Positions 8,116 to 16,191 of a stretch of DNA of 64,000 nt are shown piece by piece. Numbering within the stretch: position 1 is the first letter of the stretch; each line of letters opens with the position of its first letter. The position numbers and the translations under genes are program-made. The stretch comes from Afifellaceae bacterium (GTDB taxonomy: Bacteria > Pseudomonadota > Alphaproteobacteria > Rhizobiales > Afifellaceae), in assembly GCA_028284625.1 (NCBI GenBank), contig JANQRH010000026.1, positions 186,001 through 250,000 of the forward strand. Direction: 5' to 3'. Under the pieces are notes generated by a model. The model saw nothing but the letters and a program-made list of their open reading frames with translations. It did no database searches and was not told the DNA's origin.

Positions 8116-8664
8116 CTACCGCTGACAATCAACGGAACGGAAGCCCTGGCAGAAGTTTCCGTCGCAAAATTGCTGCGATCCGATGACCCAAGTCCGGCCC
8201 GGGAAGTAATCCCGCTCAAAGCTGGTCGCCTGACTGTAGCCTTGCGTGCGGCAGAACAGATTGGCGCCGCCCCAACCACAATCCGTGGCCCAGGTCGCGC
8301 AATGATCGACAATTGCGCCGTTGATGGTCGGGAAGTTGAAACGTGCGCCACCTGCTTGACCGCACGTGACTCGGCGGAAGCCCTGGCAGAAGTTCCCGTC
8401 GCAGAATTGCTGCGATCCGATGACCCAGGTCCGGCCCGGGAAGTAATCCCGCTCAAAGGCGGTCGCCTGACCATAGCCTTGCGTGCGGCAGAACAAATTG
8501 GCGCCGCCCCAACCACAATCCGTGGCCCAGGTCGCGCAATGGTCCACGATTGCGCCGTTGATGGTCGGGTATTCGAAGGTTTGCGCGTCAGTCGCGGTCG
8601 CCGCCATGCTTACAAAACCTGCGAGGATGACGGCGAGGAACCTTTCCTTTGCGTTGGTTCTCAT
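8116..8664 (-). CDS. secreted protein with two near-identical Cys-rich domains
   Basis: 182-residue exported protein: signal peptide to about residue 28 (ending TDAQ), then two copies of a 79-residue unit that are almost identical in sequence. Each unit runs from PTINGAIVDHC to a final Cys after QGF and has six cysteines (HC, DC, FC, FC, FC, then VTC or VDC), which would suit three disulfides in the periplasm or outside the cell. I do not recognise the family. The start at 8664 lies directly after a perfect hairpin that carries the Shine-Dalgarno-like bases in its loop. It is convergent with the ThDP fusion gene, 84 bases apart. Confidence 0.75.
   Translation of the reverse strand: MRTNAKERFLAVILAGFVSMAATATDAQTFEYPTINGAIVDHCATWATDCGWGGANLFCRTQGYGQATAFERDYFPGRTWVIGSQQFCDGNFCQGFRRVTCGQAGGARFNFPTINGAIVDHCATWATDCGWGGANLFCRTQGYSQATSFERDYFPGRTWVIGSQQFCDGNFCQGFRSVDCQR
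8138..8577. repeat. intragenic tandem duplication, 237-bp period
   Basis: Two direct copies of about 200 bases starting at 8138 and 8375 (offset 237 = 79 codons). By eye they differ at roughly 14 positions, several of them synonymous. They encode the two Cys-rich domains of the surrounding gene. Such similarity at the DNA level points to recent duplication or ongoing gene conversion. Confidence 0.85.
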
Positions 8665-8692
8665 GGCTTCGACCCCTCTCTTGGTCGAAGCC
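8665..8692 (-). promoter_or_regulatory. perfect hairpin abutting a start codon, SD-like loop
   Basis: On the minus strand, GGCTTCGACC, then AAGAGAGG, then GGTCGAAGCC immediately precedes the ATG at 8664. The stem is 10 bp without mismatch, and the purine-rich loop is the only Shine-Dalgarno-like sequence before the gene. Translational control or mRNA 5'-end protection is inferred. Confidence 0.5.
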
Positions 8693-8771
8693 TTCAGATA
8701 GAGACCGCATCGCGGCCCCGTCCATGACGTGAATCACGGCGGCAAGATCGAACTTGTGGCAGTGCCGAGGC

Positions 8772-9353
8772 TTATCCGTGCAGCGGCTCGGCCATGGGCG
8801 GTCCGAGCTGAAAATCGTCGAAAGACGCCCGGAACCCAGCGCGCTCAGGCGAGCACGCCATCGGGCCGATCTGCGCTGCCTCCGCGTCTGTGAAATCCGC
8901 CAGCCGCATGAGCTGCCAGGCACCGGACGGGGTCTTGTAATGCGCGATGATCGCCTTGCCGATGCGGGTGAGCCGCACTGCTTGCGGTCCCGAGATTTGC
9001 GGCTGCGCGATCACCGACCAATCCGACCGTCCCCGGGTGACGACAACGCTGAAATTCGTCATCCCGTCGGCGTGCTCGATCCCGAGTTTGATCCAGTGCT
9101 TGGCGTCGACCCGAAGCATCAGCCCGGCCTGGTCGTAGAGGCTCTCATATTCGCCCTCGAAGCGGAGCGTGGCGGTGAAGTCGCCGTGCACGGTCACATG
9201 CCAGAAATGCCCGTTCTCATGATGAAAGCCGTAATGCGTCTCTTGCCAGAAGTCGGTCTTGTCGCCGGTGGTGAGCGCCAGGTGGTCGCCTTCAAATGAC
9301 CATTCCGGCGGCGGGTTCAGCCACGCGCCTCCTTGCAGCTGCTGCAATCCCAT
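8772..9353 (-). CDS. DUF1349 family protein
   Basis: 193-residue soluble protein of the DUF1349 family, a beta-sandwich related to concanavalin-like lectins/glucanases. Seen are the early WLNPP, the central FWQETHYG and the LYDQAGLMLRVD segments typical of this family. No signal peptide is visible, so a cytoplasmic location is likely. Two ATGs (9359 and 9353) are possible. The SD GGGAG touches the first and is 6 bases from the second, which favours 9353. Function is unknown. It lies downstream of the tRNA-Glu gene on the same strand. Confidence 0.78.
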   Translation of the reverse strand: MGLQQLQGGAWLNPPPEWSFEGDHLALTTGDKTDFWQETHYGFHHENGHFWHVTVHGDFTATLRFEGEYESLYDQAGLMLRVDAKHWIKLGIEHADGMTNFSVVVTRGRSDWSVIAQPQISGPQAVRLTRIGKAIIAHYKTPSGAWQLMRLADFTDAEAAQIGPMACSPERAGFRASFDDFQLGPPMAEPLHG

Positions 9354-9476
9354 CGGCATCTCCCGGCTTTGCAAAATCGACACGGCTTGAGGAATGAGGA
9401 GGCGAGGCCGTTTCACGGCAATGCTTTGCCGTTTGCTCAAACGGCAGATCGCAATCGGGCTGAACCGATGACACGC

Positions 9477-9552
9477 TGGTACGCCCAAGGGGACTCGAAC
9501 CCCTGTTTCCGCCGTGAAAGGGCGGCGTCCTAGACCACTAGACGATGGGCGC
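9477..9552 (-). tRNA. tRNA-Glu (anticodon TTC)
   Basis: Cloverleaf readable on the minus strand. The acceptor GCGCCCA pairs with TGGGCGT (one G-U at 1-72), the anticodon stem CCGCC/GGCGG encloses loop CTTTCAC giving anticodon TTC, and the T arm is CAGGGGTTCGAGTCCCCTT. The 3' CCA is encoded (9477-9479). 76 bases. Confidence 0.95.
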
Positions 9553-9668
9553 GACAGCGCGGGGGCCTTATAGGCGGAGCGCGGCGAAGCCACAAGCCGC
9601 GGCCGGCACCGTTCGATATGGTGTGCCGCCGCCGGCTTGCAATCCAACGGAGCGCGTGCCGGGCGACC

Positions 9669-10109
9669 CTACCAGACGCCCGTATTCGCCATGGAGGCCC
9701 AGGGCTCTGCTTTCGGAAGCGCGTCACCCTTCTGCAGGAGCTCCACCGAGATGTTGTCGGGCGAGCGGATGAACGCCATGTTGCCGTCGCGCGGCGGGCG
9801 ATTGATCGTGACCCCGCTGTCCTGAAGCTTGCGGCAGGTCTCGTAGATGTCGTCGACCTCAAAGGCGAGATGGCCGAAATTGCGCCCGCCCGTGTATTCC
9901 TCAGGATCCCAATTATATGTGAGTTCAAGAAGCGGCGCGCGCCTGTCCCGCCCGGCGCTCTCGTCCTCGGAGGCGGCGAGAAAGACTAGCGTGAAGCGGC
10001 CACCTTCGTTGTCGACGCGGCGGACTTCCGTCATGCCGAGCTTGTTGCAATAGAAATCGAGGGACTGGTCGAGGTCGGTGACGCGGACCATGGTGTGCAA
10101 ATATCGCAT
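9669..10109 (-). CDS. gloA: lactoylglutathione lyase (glyoxalase I)
   Basis: 146-residue cytoplasmic metalloenzyme that converts the methylglyoxal-glutathione hemithioacetal to S-lactoylglutathione. The four metal ligands are in place: H5 (MRYLH), E62 (LLELTYNW), H80 (FGHLAFEV) and E123 (SVELLQ). Length and NWDPEEY signature match the bacterial Ni-type GloA. ATG 10109 follows GGAG. It is divergent from the sirtuin gene with only 35 bases between the two start codons, so their promoters must overlap. Confidence 0.9.
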   Translation of the reverse strand: MRYLHTMVRVTDLDQSLDFYCNKLGMTEVRRVDNEGGRFTLVFLAASEDESAGRDRRAPLLELTYNWDPEEYTGGRNFGHLAFEVDDIYETCRKLQDSGVTINRPPRDGNMAFIRSPDNISVELLQKGDALPKAEPWASMANTGVW

Positions 10110-10144
10110 GAGGCGGACGCTCCTTCTTTGTTAGCTTGAAAGAT

Positions 10145-10915
10145 ATGCAGCCGAACGATCCTGGCAATGATGAAATCGCGGCCTTCCGCCACCTGATCGA
10201 CGCTTCTGAGCGGGTCGTCGCGCTCACCGGCGCCGGCATTTCCACTGAATCCGGAATTCCCGACTTTCGTGGACCAAACGGCCTTTGGACGCGCGTCAAG
10301 CCGATTACCTATCAGGAATTCGTGGCCTCGGAGGACGCGCGCATGGAGGATTGGCGCCGCCGCTTCGTCATGAACGAGACGTTCGCAGCCGCTAAACCCA
10401 ATGCCGGCCATCGCGGCCTCGTCGAGATGGCCGAGAGCGGTCGCCTTGCCATGGTCGTGACACAGAACATCGACGGCCTGCACCAGCGCGCGGGGCTCGG
10501 GTCTGAGCAAGTCATCGAGATCCACGGCAATTCGACGCGCGGGCGCTGCGTCGAGTGCGCCGCCTTCATGTCTTTGGCCGATGTACGACGCATGATCGAC
10601 GAGACAGGCGCATCGCCGCGCTGCGCATGCGGTGGATTGGTCAAGGCTGCGATCATTTCGTTTGGCGAGCGCATGCCGAGCGATGCACTGAGCGCCGCGA
10701 CGCGCTTCGCAGCCGCAGCAGACCTTTTCATCGTGATCGGATCGTCGCTGCTGGTTCAGCCGGCCGCGAGACTGCCGCTGATCGCAAAACAATCAGGCGC
10801 ATCGCTCGTCATCGTCAACCGCGAAACGACGCCGCTCGACGCAGAAGCCGACCTCATATTGCACCGCCCGATCGGCGCGGTGTTCGCTGATCTCTATCCA
10901 CAGCTTGTGAATTAG
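10145..10915 (+). CDS. cobB: Sir2-family NAD-dependent protein deacylase
   Basis: 256-residue sirtuin that removes acyl groups from protein lysines using NAD. GAGIS (29-33), the TQNID motif (107-110 region), catalytic H127 in HGN, and the zinc cysteines C135, C138, C160 and C162 are all present. The C-terminal GSSLLVQPAARLP and VNRE segments are standard for bacterial class II/III enzymes. The ATG at 10145 is preferred to a TTG at 10136. It is divergent with gloA. Confidence 0.9.
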   Translation: MQPNDPGNDEIAAFRHLIDASERVVALTGAGISTESGIPDFRGPNGLWTRVKPITYQEFVASEDARMEDWRRRFVMNETFAAAKPNAGHRGLVEMAESGRLAMVVTQNIDGLHQRAGLGSEQVIEIHGNSTRGRCVECAAFMSLADVRRMIDETGASPRCACGGLVKAAIISFGERMPSDALSAATRFAAAADLFIVIGSSLLVQPAARLPLIAKQSGASLVIVNRETTPLDAEADLILHRPIGAVFADLYPQLVN

Positions 10916-10996
10916 ACGTTCAGCAGTTGGCGAGTGTGGCAGATATGTAAGCGTGCGACTGTGGCAGCAATGCTACTGTTCGATGCGAATCGGGAA

Positions 10997-11029
10997 AGTT
11001 GCCAGATGCGGTGGCGACACGAGGCAACT
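10997..11029 (+). promoter_or_regulatory. possible leader hairpin upstream of the cold-shock gene
   Basis: AGTTGCC (10997-11003) can pair with GGCAACT (11023-11029) in the 150-base, lower-GC gap before the cold-shock protein gene. Cold-shock genes often have structured leaders, but this one is only a 7-bp stem with a 19-base loop, so support is weak. Confidence 0.25.
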
Positions 11030-11065
11030 GACCGGTGAATATAAGGGCTCGGATGGAGTCGATAT

Positions 11066-11644
11066 ATGGGGGCCAAACCGACCGCCGACGCCACGCCCGA
11101 ACTCGTGCCGCAGGATGATGCGCCTGTTGATCTGATCGAGGTAACGGGCGTCATCAAGTGGTTCGATGTTGCCAAGGGCTACGGTTTTATTGTTCCCGAC
11201 AACGGCATGGCCGACGTGCTTCTTCACGTCACGTGTCTGCGTCGCGACGGATATCAAACCGCCTACGAAGGTGCGCGCGTCGTTGTCGAGGTACAAGACC
11301 GGCCGAAGGGCTTGCAGGCCTTTCGGGTGGTCTCGATGGACGAGTCGACGGCGACGCATCCTGCGCAGATGCCGCCGACGCGTCAGCGCTCGGCTGTCAC
11401 CGCGACGAGCCCGCTCGTCTCGGCCACGGTCAAGTGGTTCAACCGCATGCGCGGCTACGGCTTCGTAACGGAAGGCGAGGGGACTCCGGACATTTTCGTC
11501 CATATGGAGACGCTGCGCCGCTTCGGAATGGCGGAACTCCGCCCCGGACAGGTTGTCTTGGTCCGCTACGGCGAAGGGCCGAAAGGCCGCACCGCTGCCG
11601 AAATCCGGCCGCATTCGGGGGGGCAATTGCCGTCATCGCACTGA
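11066..11644 (+). CDS. cold-shock protein with two CSD domains
   Basis: 192-residue nucleic-acid binding protein with two cold-shock domains in tandem. CSD1 (about 25-92) has IKWFD, KGYGFI (RNP1) and VLLHV (RNP2). CSD2 (about 116-182) has VKWFN, RGYGFV and IFVH. The double-CSD form, about twice the length of CspA, is common in Rhizobiales. Such proteins melt RNA secondary structure or bind single-stranded DNA in the cytoplasm. GGAG lies about 9 bases before ATG 11066. The DUF192 gene follows after 30 bases, an arrangement often conserved in this group. Confidence 0.9.
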   Translation: MGAKPTADATPELVPQDDAPVDLIEVTGVIKWFDVAKGYGFIVPDNGMADVLLHVTCLRRDGYQTAYEGARVVVEVQDRPKGLQAFRVVSMDESTATHPAQMPPTRQRSAVTATSPLVSATVKWFNRMRGYGFVTEGEGTPDIFVHMETLRRFGMAELRPGQVVLVRYGEGPKGRTAAEIRPHSGGQLPSSH

Positions 11645-11674
11645 CGATCGGCCCCCTTTCATGAGACCTGCCGC

Positions 11675-12145
11675 ATGAGGATGTCGCGTATCGCCGCCGC
11701 GTTGGCGGCGCTTCTCTTTGCGCTGGCGCCTTCCGGGCTCGCTCCCGTCGTTCTTGCGGCCGAGCGCGAGACCGTCATCGTCACCACCGAGGCCGGTGAG
11801 CACACATTCAATGTGGAGATCGCCGACGATCCGCGGGAGCAGGAACGCGGCCTGATGTTCCGCAGGAGCATGGCGGACGACGAAGGCATGCTGTTTCCTT
11901 ATGCTGCCGACCGGCGCGCCAGTTTCTGGATGCGCAACACCTACATTCCGCTCGATATCATCTTCATCGAAGCCGACGGGACCATTGAATCGATCGCAGA
12001 GCGCACCACGCCGCTCTCGGAGAGGTCGATCCGCTCCAAAGGGCCGGTTCGCTTTGTGCTGGAGATCAATGGCGGGCTGAGCGACACACTTGGTATCTCC
12101 GCCGGCGATAAGGTGGGCGGCCCGGCGATCGAAACGCGGCAATAG
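11675..12145 (+). CDS. exported DUF192 protein
   Basis: 156-residue protein with an N-terminal signal sequence (LAALLFALAPSGLAPVVLAA) and one DUF192 domain. The domain is marked by REQERGLMFRRSM, GMLFPY, FWMRNTYIPLDIIF and GDKV near the end. The function of DUF192 is not established; a periplasmic location follows from the signal peptide. It is 30 bases after the cold-shock gene on the same strand, likely the same operon, and convergent with the TRAP transporter genes. Confidence 0.85.
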   Translation: MRMSRIAAALAALLFALAPSGLAPVVLAAERETVIVTTEAGEHTFNVEIADDPREQERGLMFRRSMADDEGMLFPYAADRRASFWMRNTYIPLDIIFIEADGTIESIAERTTPLSERSIRSKGPVRFVLEINGGLSDTLGISAGDKVGGPAIETRQ

Positions 12146-12157
12146 ACGGTACGCGTT

Positions 12158-14263
12158 CTAGGTGATCGCTCGCGCACGCCGCGCCGTGTAAAGGTTCAGC
12201 GCAAACAGGGCAGCAAGAAGCACGAGCGCTCCCACGTGCACCATCCGTTCCGCGGGCCATAGAAGCGCCGCGCCGATGACGAGCGCGGCCACGCGCTGCA
12301 CAATGTTCAGGCGGTGTTCCCAATAGCCTTCAATGGCGGCCGAGATCGCCCACAGCCCGAACGCGGCAAAGAAGAAGATCTCCAACATCTTCGGCCAGTC
12401 GCCGCTGAGGAGTGGCGTGTAGCCGATGAGAAGCGGCACGAAATAAAGGCCCTTGGCGATCTTCCACGCGAAGAACCCGGTCTTCATCGCCGGCGCCTTG
12501 GCGATCGCCGCTGCGGTGAACGCAGCTAGGCAGACCGGCGGCGTGACATTGGAATCCTGCGACAGCCAGAAAACGATCATATGCGCCGACAGGAGCGCCA
12601 CCATCAGCACTTCCGGCGGAAAGGCTTGGTCGTAAAGGAGCGCCAGCGTCTCAAACGGCAGGCTGCGCACCAATTCTGTGGCCTCCGCCAATGGCATGGC
12701 TTGAGCCAGTGCCGCGAGCCTATCGGGCGCCGCGAGCATGATGACGGCCTTCGCCCCTTCCGTGAGCGTGCCCGCCGCTAATTGGTCGATCAATTGTGAT
12801 TGCAGGATGAGCTGGTTCAGCGCCGGCGCCGACAATGTCCCAAGCACGATATAGGCCGCCGTGACCGGCAGGCCCATGCCGAGAACCAGCGACGCCAAGG
12901 CGACCAGGATTATGGCGATCATCAGCGATCCGCCGGCCCAACGCGTGATCATCAGCGAGAAGGTGTTGCCGATGCCGGCCGTGGCGATGACGTTGACGAT
13001 GAGCCCCACCGCGCAGAGCAGAATCGCGGTGATGATCATGTTGCGCGCGCCAAGCTCCAGCGCGCCAATAATCGCCTTCAGTCCCATGCGGTTAGGCGTC
13101 AGCCATGAGGCAGCCACGCAGGCGACGATCGCGTAGCCGGCGGCGTAGGTCGGCGTGTAGCCGACGACGAGGAGCACGATCAGCAATCCCACCGGCAGGA
13201 TGAAGGAGGGCCCTCCGCGCCGAAAAACCTCGCCGAAGGGCGGGGAGTCCTCGGTCGCGAGGGCAGTGGCCTGAGAGCGGAGCGCCTCAATGCGCACGAA
13301 ATAGCCGACGGTGAGGAAGTAAAGCACCGCCGGGAGCACGCTGACGGCGACGATCGTGGTGTAGGGAATCTGCGTGAAAGACGCCATGACGAAGGCGCCG
13401 GCGCCCATGATCGGCGGCATCAATTGCCCGCCGGTGGAGGCTGCCGCTTCCACGCCGCCGGCGAAGTGGCGCGGAAAACCGGCGCGCTTCATCAGCGGAA
13501 TGGTGATGACGCCGGTCGATGCCGTATTGGCGACGGCGGAGCCTGAGATCGTGCCGGTCAGCCCGCTGGCGATCACGGCCACAAGGCCGGGCCCGCCGAC
13601 CAGCCGGCCAGCAATGGCGCGCGAGACGTCGACGATAAACTCGCCCGCACCCGATCGCAGCAGGAACGCGCCGAATAGGATGAACATGAACACGAATGTC
13701 GAAGAGATGCCGGCAATCGCACCGAACAGCGCATCGTCGCCATAAACCGACCGAAACATCAACGTTTCCAACGACAAGCCGCCAAAGCGAAAGACACCGC
13801 CGATCATGTCGCCCCAGAAGGCGATGTAGGTGAGCGCTAAGACGATCAGCGACGGGATGATCCAGCCGGTCGTGCGGCGCGTGAACTCAATGGCGCCGAG
13901 CACGCACAAAGCGCCGGCGACCCAATCGGCCGCCACCAGCCTCACGCCGCGGTCGTAAATGGCGCTTTCCGCGTTGATGGCGTAGATCGCCGCCGCCGCC
14001 ACCGCAGCGGCGAAAGCGACGTCAATGACCCGAACGACCGGCCGCGACGCCCACTTCGCTTTCGATAGGGGAAAAATCAGGGCGCAGAGCAGCACGAAGC
14101 CGGCAAAGTGCACGCCGTTCTGCGTCAGCGACGCGACGTTGCCGACCGTGTTCATCCAGATATGCGCCAGCGAGATGAGGACCGCGAGCACGGTGATCGC
14201 GGCGATCACCCCCCGGCGGATTCCGGACGGTGCGTCGTGGTCGGGTGCGGCGTCGGGGTTCAT
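12158..14263 (-). CDS. TRAP transporter fused permease (4TM/12TM, DctQM type)
   Basis: 701-residue inner-membrane protein uniting the small 4-helix and large 12-helix subunits of a tripartite ATP-independent periplasmic transporter, the form found with TAXI binding proteins. Many hydrophobic helices are visible. Family marks include GSAVANTASTGVITIP, EAAASTGGQLMPPIMGAGAF and GMGLPVTAAYI. It drives ion-coupled uptake of an unidentified organic solute, with the binding protein encoded directly upstream on the same strand. Start ATG at 14263. An 11-bp hairpin separates the two genes and may lower permease expression relative to the binding protein. Confidence 0.93.
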   Translation of the reverse strand: MNPDAAPDHDAPSGIRRGVIAAITVLAVLISLAHIWMNTVGNVASLTQNGVHFAGFVLLCALIFPLSKAKWASRPVVRVIDVAFAAAVAAAAIYAINAESAIYDRGVRLVAADWVAGALCVLGAIEFTRRTTGWIIPSLIVLALTYIAFWGDMIGGVFRFGGLSLETLMFRSVYGDDALFGAIAGISSTFVFMFILFGAFLLRSGAGEFIVDVSRAIAGRLVGGPGLVAVIASGLTGTISGSAVANTASTGVITIPLMKRAGFPRHFAGGVEAAASTGGQLMPPIMGAGAFVMASFTQIPYTTIVAVSVLPAVLYFLTVGYFVRIEALRSQATALATEDSPPFGEVFRRGGPSFILPVGLLIVLLVVGYTPTYAAGYAIVACVAASWLTPNRMGLKAIIGALELGARNMIITAILLCAVGLIVNVIATAGIGNTFSLMITRWAGGSLMIAIILVALASLVLGMGLPVTAAYIVLGTLSAPALNQLILQSQLIDQLAAGTLTEGAKAVIMLAAPDRLAALAQAMPLAEATELVRSLPFETLALLYDQAFPPEVLMVALLSAHMIVFWLSQDSNVTPPVCLAAFTAAAIAKAPAMKTGFFAWKIAKGLYFVPLLIGYTPLLSGDWPKMLEIFFFAAFGLWAISAAIEGYWEHRLNIVQRVAALVIGAALLWPAERMVHVGALVLLAALFALNLYTARRARAIT

Positions 14264-14281
14264 ATCCGCCGGCAGGTACGC

Positions 14282-14308
14282 CGGAGGCCGGCGAGGGGCC
14301 GGCCTCCG
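14282..14308 (-). promoter_or_regulatory. intercistronic hairpin between TRAP binding protein and permease genes
   Basis: CGGAGGCCGGC (14282-14292) and GCCGGCCTCCG (14298-14308) form a perfect 11-bp GC-rich stem with a 5-base loop. No T-run follows. Stem-loops at this position in transporter operons commonly give more binding protein than permease by stabilising the upstream mRNA or attenuating transcription; that role is inferred here. Confidence 0.5.
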
Positions 14309-14337
14309 ACTGGTCTGATGGACTTAAGAGCGTGCTT

Positions 14338-15363
14338 CTACGAGGCTTTCAGCCGATCGGGGATCTCGATGCCCACCTCTTCGTAGTAGCGTTGCGCACC
14401 CGGATGCAGCGGCACCGGCAGTCCGGCGATCGCCTTCTCAATCGCCATTGCCTTGGTCGCGGCATGAATGGCGTGAAGGAAGGGCAGGTTCTCGTAGATC
14501 GTCTTGGTGATCTGGTAGACCGCTTCCTCATCGGTATCCGCATGCGTCGCCAAAAAGTTCGGCTGCGCGATCGTGTTGATGTCGTTCTCCTGGCCCGGAT
14601 AGGTGCCGGCGGGGATCGTGTAGGGGGTCCACAACTCCTTACCGCCGTCCGCCTGCGCGGCTTGCTCGGGCGTGAAGTTCAGCACCGTCACCTGGTCCGA
14701 CATCGCCGACATGAGCTGCGTCACCGCGCCGACGGGCACGCCGGCGGGGGTGCCGATGCCGGCGACCTTGCCGTCCTGCATCGCCGCGGCACTTGGGGTG
14801 TAGCCGGCGTAGAGAAGCTCGTAGTCGTTATCGATATCGATGCCGAATTCCGCCAGGATCGTGCGGTTTGAGCCGATGGTGCCGGAATTCTGGCGGCCGA
14901 GCGCCATGGCGGAGCCCTTCAGCGCGGCCAAATCCTCAACCGTCCCGGTCTTGGCGTCCTCGGAGCCGATGACGAAGTGCTCAACGTTCTGCCACAGCAT
15001 CGAAACGGAGCGCAGATGCTCCTGCGGGCCGTCGGCGGCGAGCGCACCGGTGCCGGTGGCGGCGTAATGGCCGAAAAGCCCCTGAAGGATCGCGAACTGC
15101 GCTTCACCGTCGCGGATCAGCTTGACGTTCTCGCCCGATCCCGCCGACGAGATGGCTGACATGCCGATCTTGGTCTTCGGCTCAAGCTTCACCTTCGTCA
15201 GCGTCGCGATCGCAACGCCCACCGGATAGTAGGTGCCGCCGGTCGAGGCCGTGGCGAGAATGTAGTTCCGCGCCTCGTCCTGGGCAGATGCGGCCGACGC
15301 ACCGAGTGCGACGGCCAGCGCTACAGCGCCGGCGGCGATGGATTTGGCAGATTTATGCAGCAT
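14338..15363 (-). CDS. TAXI-family TRAP transporter substrate-binding protein
   Basis: 341-residue periplasmic binding protein: signal peptide ending near ASAQ, then TASTGGTYYPVG, the diagnostic start of the TAXI family, and SAGSGENV and GTIGSNRTI motifs further on. It captures the solute for the fused TRAP permease encoded just downstream. The ATG at 15363 has a strong SD (GGGAGGAA), better than the longer frame to 15393. The ligand is not predictable. The 279-base gap upstream (15364-15642) holds no gene I can support and presumably carries this operon's promoter. Confidence 0.9.
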   Translation of the reverse strand: MLHKSAKSIAAGAVALAVALGASAASAQDEARNYILATASTGGTYYPVGVAIATLTKVKLEPKTKIGMSAISSAGSGENVKLIRDGEAQFAILQGLFGHYAATGTGALAADGPQEHLRSVSMLWQNVEHFVIGSEDAKTGTVEDLAALKGSAMALGRQNSGTIGSNRTILAEFGIDIDNDYELLYAGYTPSAAAMQDGKVAGIGTPAGVPVGAVTQLMSAMSDQVTVLNFTPEQAAQADGGKELWTPYTIPAGTYPGQENDINTIAQPNFLATHADTDEEAVYQITKTIYENLPFLHAIHAATKAMAIEKAIAGLPVPLHPGAQRYYEEVGIEIPDRLKAS

Positions 15364-15642
15364 GTGTTCCTCCCGAAAAATATGGTCATCCACCGGCCGG
15401 CGGGTGCGCAGGATGCCGCTCCGCCGGTCGTGTGCCTGGGCTGAACCGTCTCAATCGCGGCTCTTACCCAGATGTTAGAACGCTTTTAGATAAGTGGAGT
15501 CCAGTTTCCTGCAATAGGAGAAACGCACGAGCGAGGCGGACGGAAGACGCAATTCAGACGGACGCCTTCAGCGACCTGGTTCTCCAGACAACGGTGCTTC
15601 GAGGACGAATGGCCCCGGACGTCAGCAGTGCCGTGGGCGAGA

Positions 15643-15858
15643 TCAGCCGCGGGCTTTGTCTTCGGCCGGCTGAGCAGCGGTTTCCGCCGGCTTCTGGTCG
15701 ATGACCTTGGGCTCGTCATCGTCCTCCGCCATGCCCTTCTTGAAGCTCTTGATGCCCTTTGCGAGGTCGCCCATCAGCGCCGATACCTTGCCCTTGCCGA
15801 AGAGCAGGACAATCAGCCCCACGATGATGGCGATCTTCCAGATGCTGAGACCAAACAC
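15643..15858 (-). CDS. tatA: Sec-independent translocase protein TatA (orphan)
   Basis: 71-residue single-pass membrane protein with an N-terminal transmembrane helix (IAIIVGLIVLLFG), the FGKGK hinge, an amphipathic helix (MGDLAKGIKSFKKG) and an acidic tail, the pattern of TatA in the twin-arginine export system. The GTG at 15858 is taken as start because CGGAGG lies 5 bases upstream; the longer frame to 15903 would give an atypical N-terminus. No tatB or tatC is next to it, so it may supplement a tatABC set elsewhere. Confidence 0.82.
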   Translation of the reverse strand: MFGLSIWKIAIIVGLIVLLFGKGKVSALMGDLAKGIKSFKKGMAEDDDEPKVIDQKPAETAAQPAEDKARG

Positions 15859-16025
15859 GTCAACCTCCGAGCCCCGGCCTTGGCGTCGCGACTGCGCCAG
15901 CAAGACCGACCATATCCGTCTGACGGCATCTTAGCACCTTTTGGGCCGGTCCTTCGACCCCCTGGAGCCCGGCTCGGCTGCCGCACCGCTTGCGCTTCCC
16001 GGCCAGGACGCCTAGCTTCGGCGCG

Positions 16026-16113
16026 TCTCACGGGGTGCCCTAGGGGCTGAGAGGCGGAGATCTCCGCCGACCCGTCGAACCTGATCCGGGTCGTGCCGGC
16101 GGAGGGATTGAGA
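16026..16113 (+). ncRNA. TPP (THI) riboswitch
   Basis: Contains the conserved THI-element blocks in order: GGGGTGCC, GGGCTGAGA, a variable GGCGGAGA/TCTCCGCC helix, ACCCGTCGAACCTGATCCGG, and GTGCCGGCGGAGGGA. P1 is closed by TCTCA (16026-16030) and TGAGA (16109-16113). It lies 77 bases before thiB and should repress the thiamine importer when thiamine pyrophosphate is plentiful. Confidence 0.95.
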
Positions 16114-16146
16114 TTATGGCTCACCCCAAAGCACCCATTGCCAACG

Positions 16147-16191
16147 TTGGCTCGCCCGTCGCCGGAGCATCCAGCACTGAGGGTAAGCCAA
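16147..16191 (+). promoter_or_regulatory. candidate riboswitch expression platform (SD-sequestering helix)
   Basis: TTGGCTcgCCC (16147-16157) is complementary to GGGtaAGCCAA (16181-16191), which holds the thiB Shine-Dalgarno GAGGG and the A of its ATG. The same left arm is also half of the palindrome CCAACGTTGG (16141-16150), which could compete for it. This suggests translational control. The switching model is inferred from pairing by eye. Confidence 0.5.

Noticed and set aside
9477-9552. tRNA-Glu as an integration site for a genomic island
   Set aside because: No integrase, no repeated tRNA 3' end and no block of foreign genes on either side.
15475-15489. TTAG-N7-TTAG as a CtrA site
   Set aside because: Both halves deviate from TTAA and it is not placed at a clear promoter; too weak to list.
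16116-16190. Alternative thiB start giving 25 more residues
   Set aside because: It would begin 2 bases after the riboswitch P1 stem without a Shine-Dalgarno and would bury the signal peptide; the ATG at 16191 fits better.
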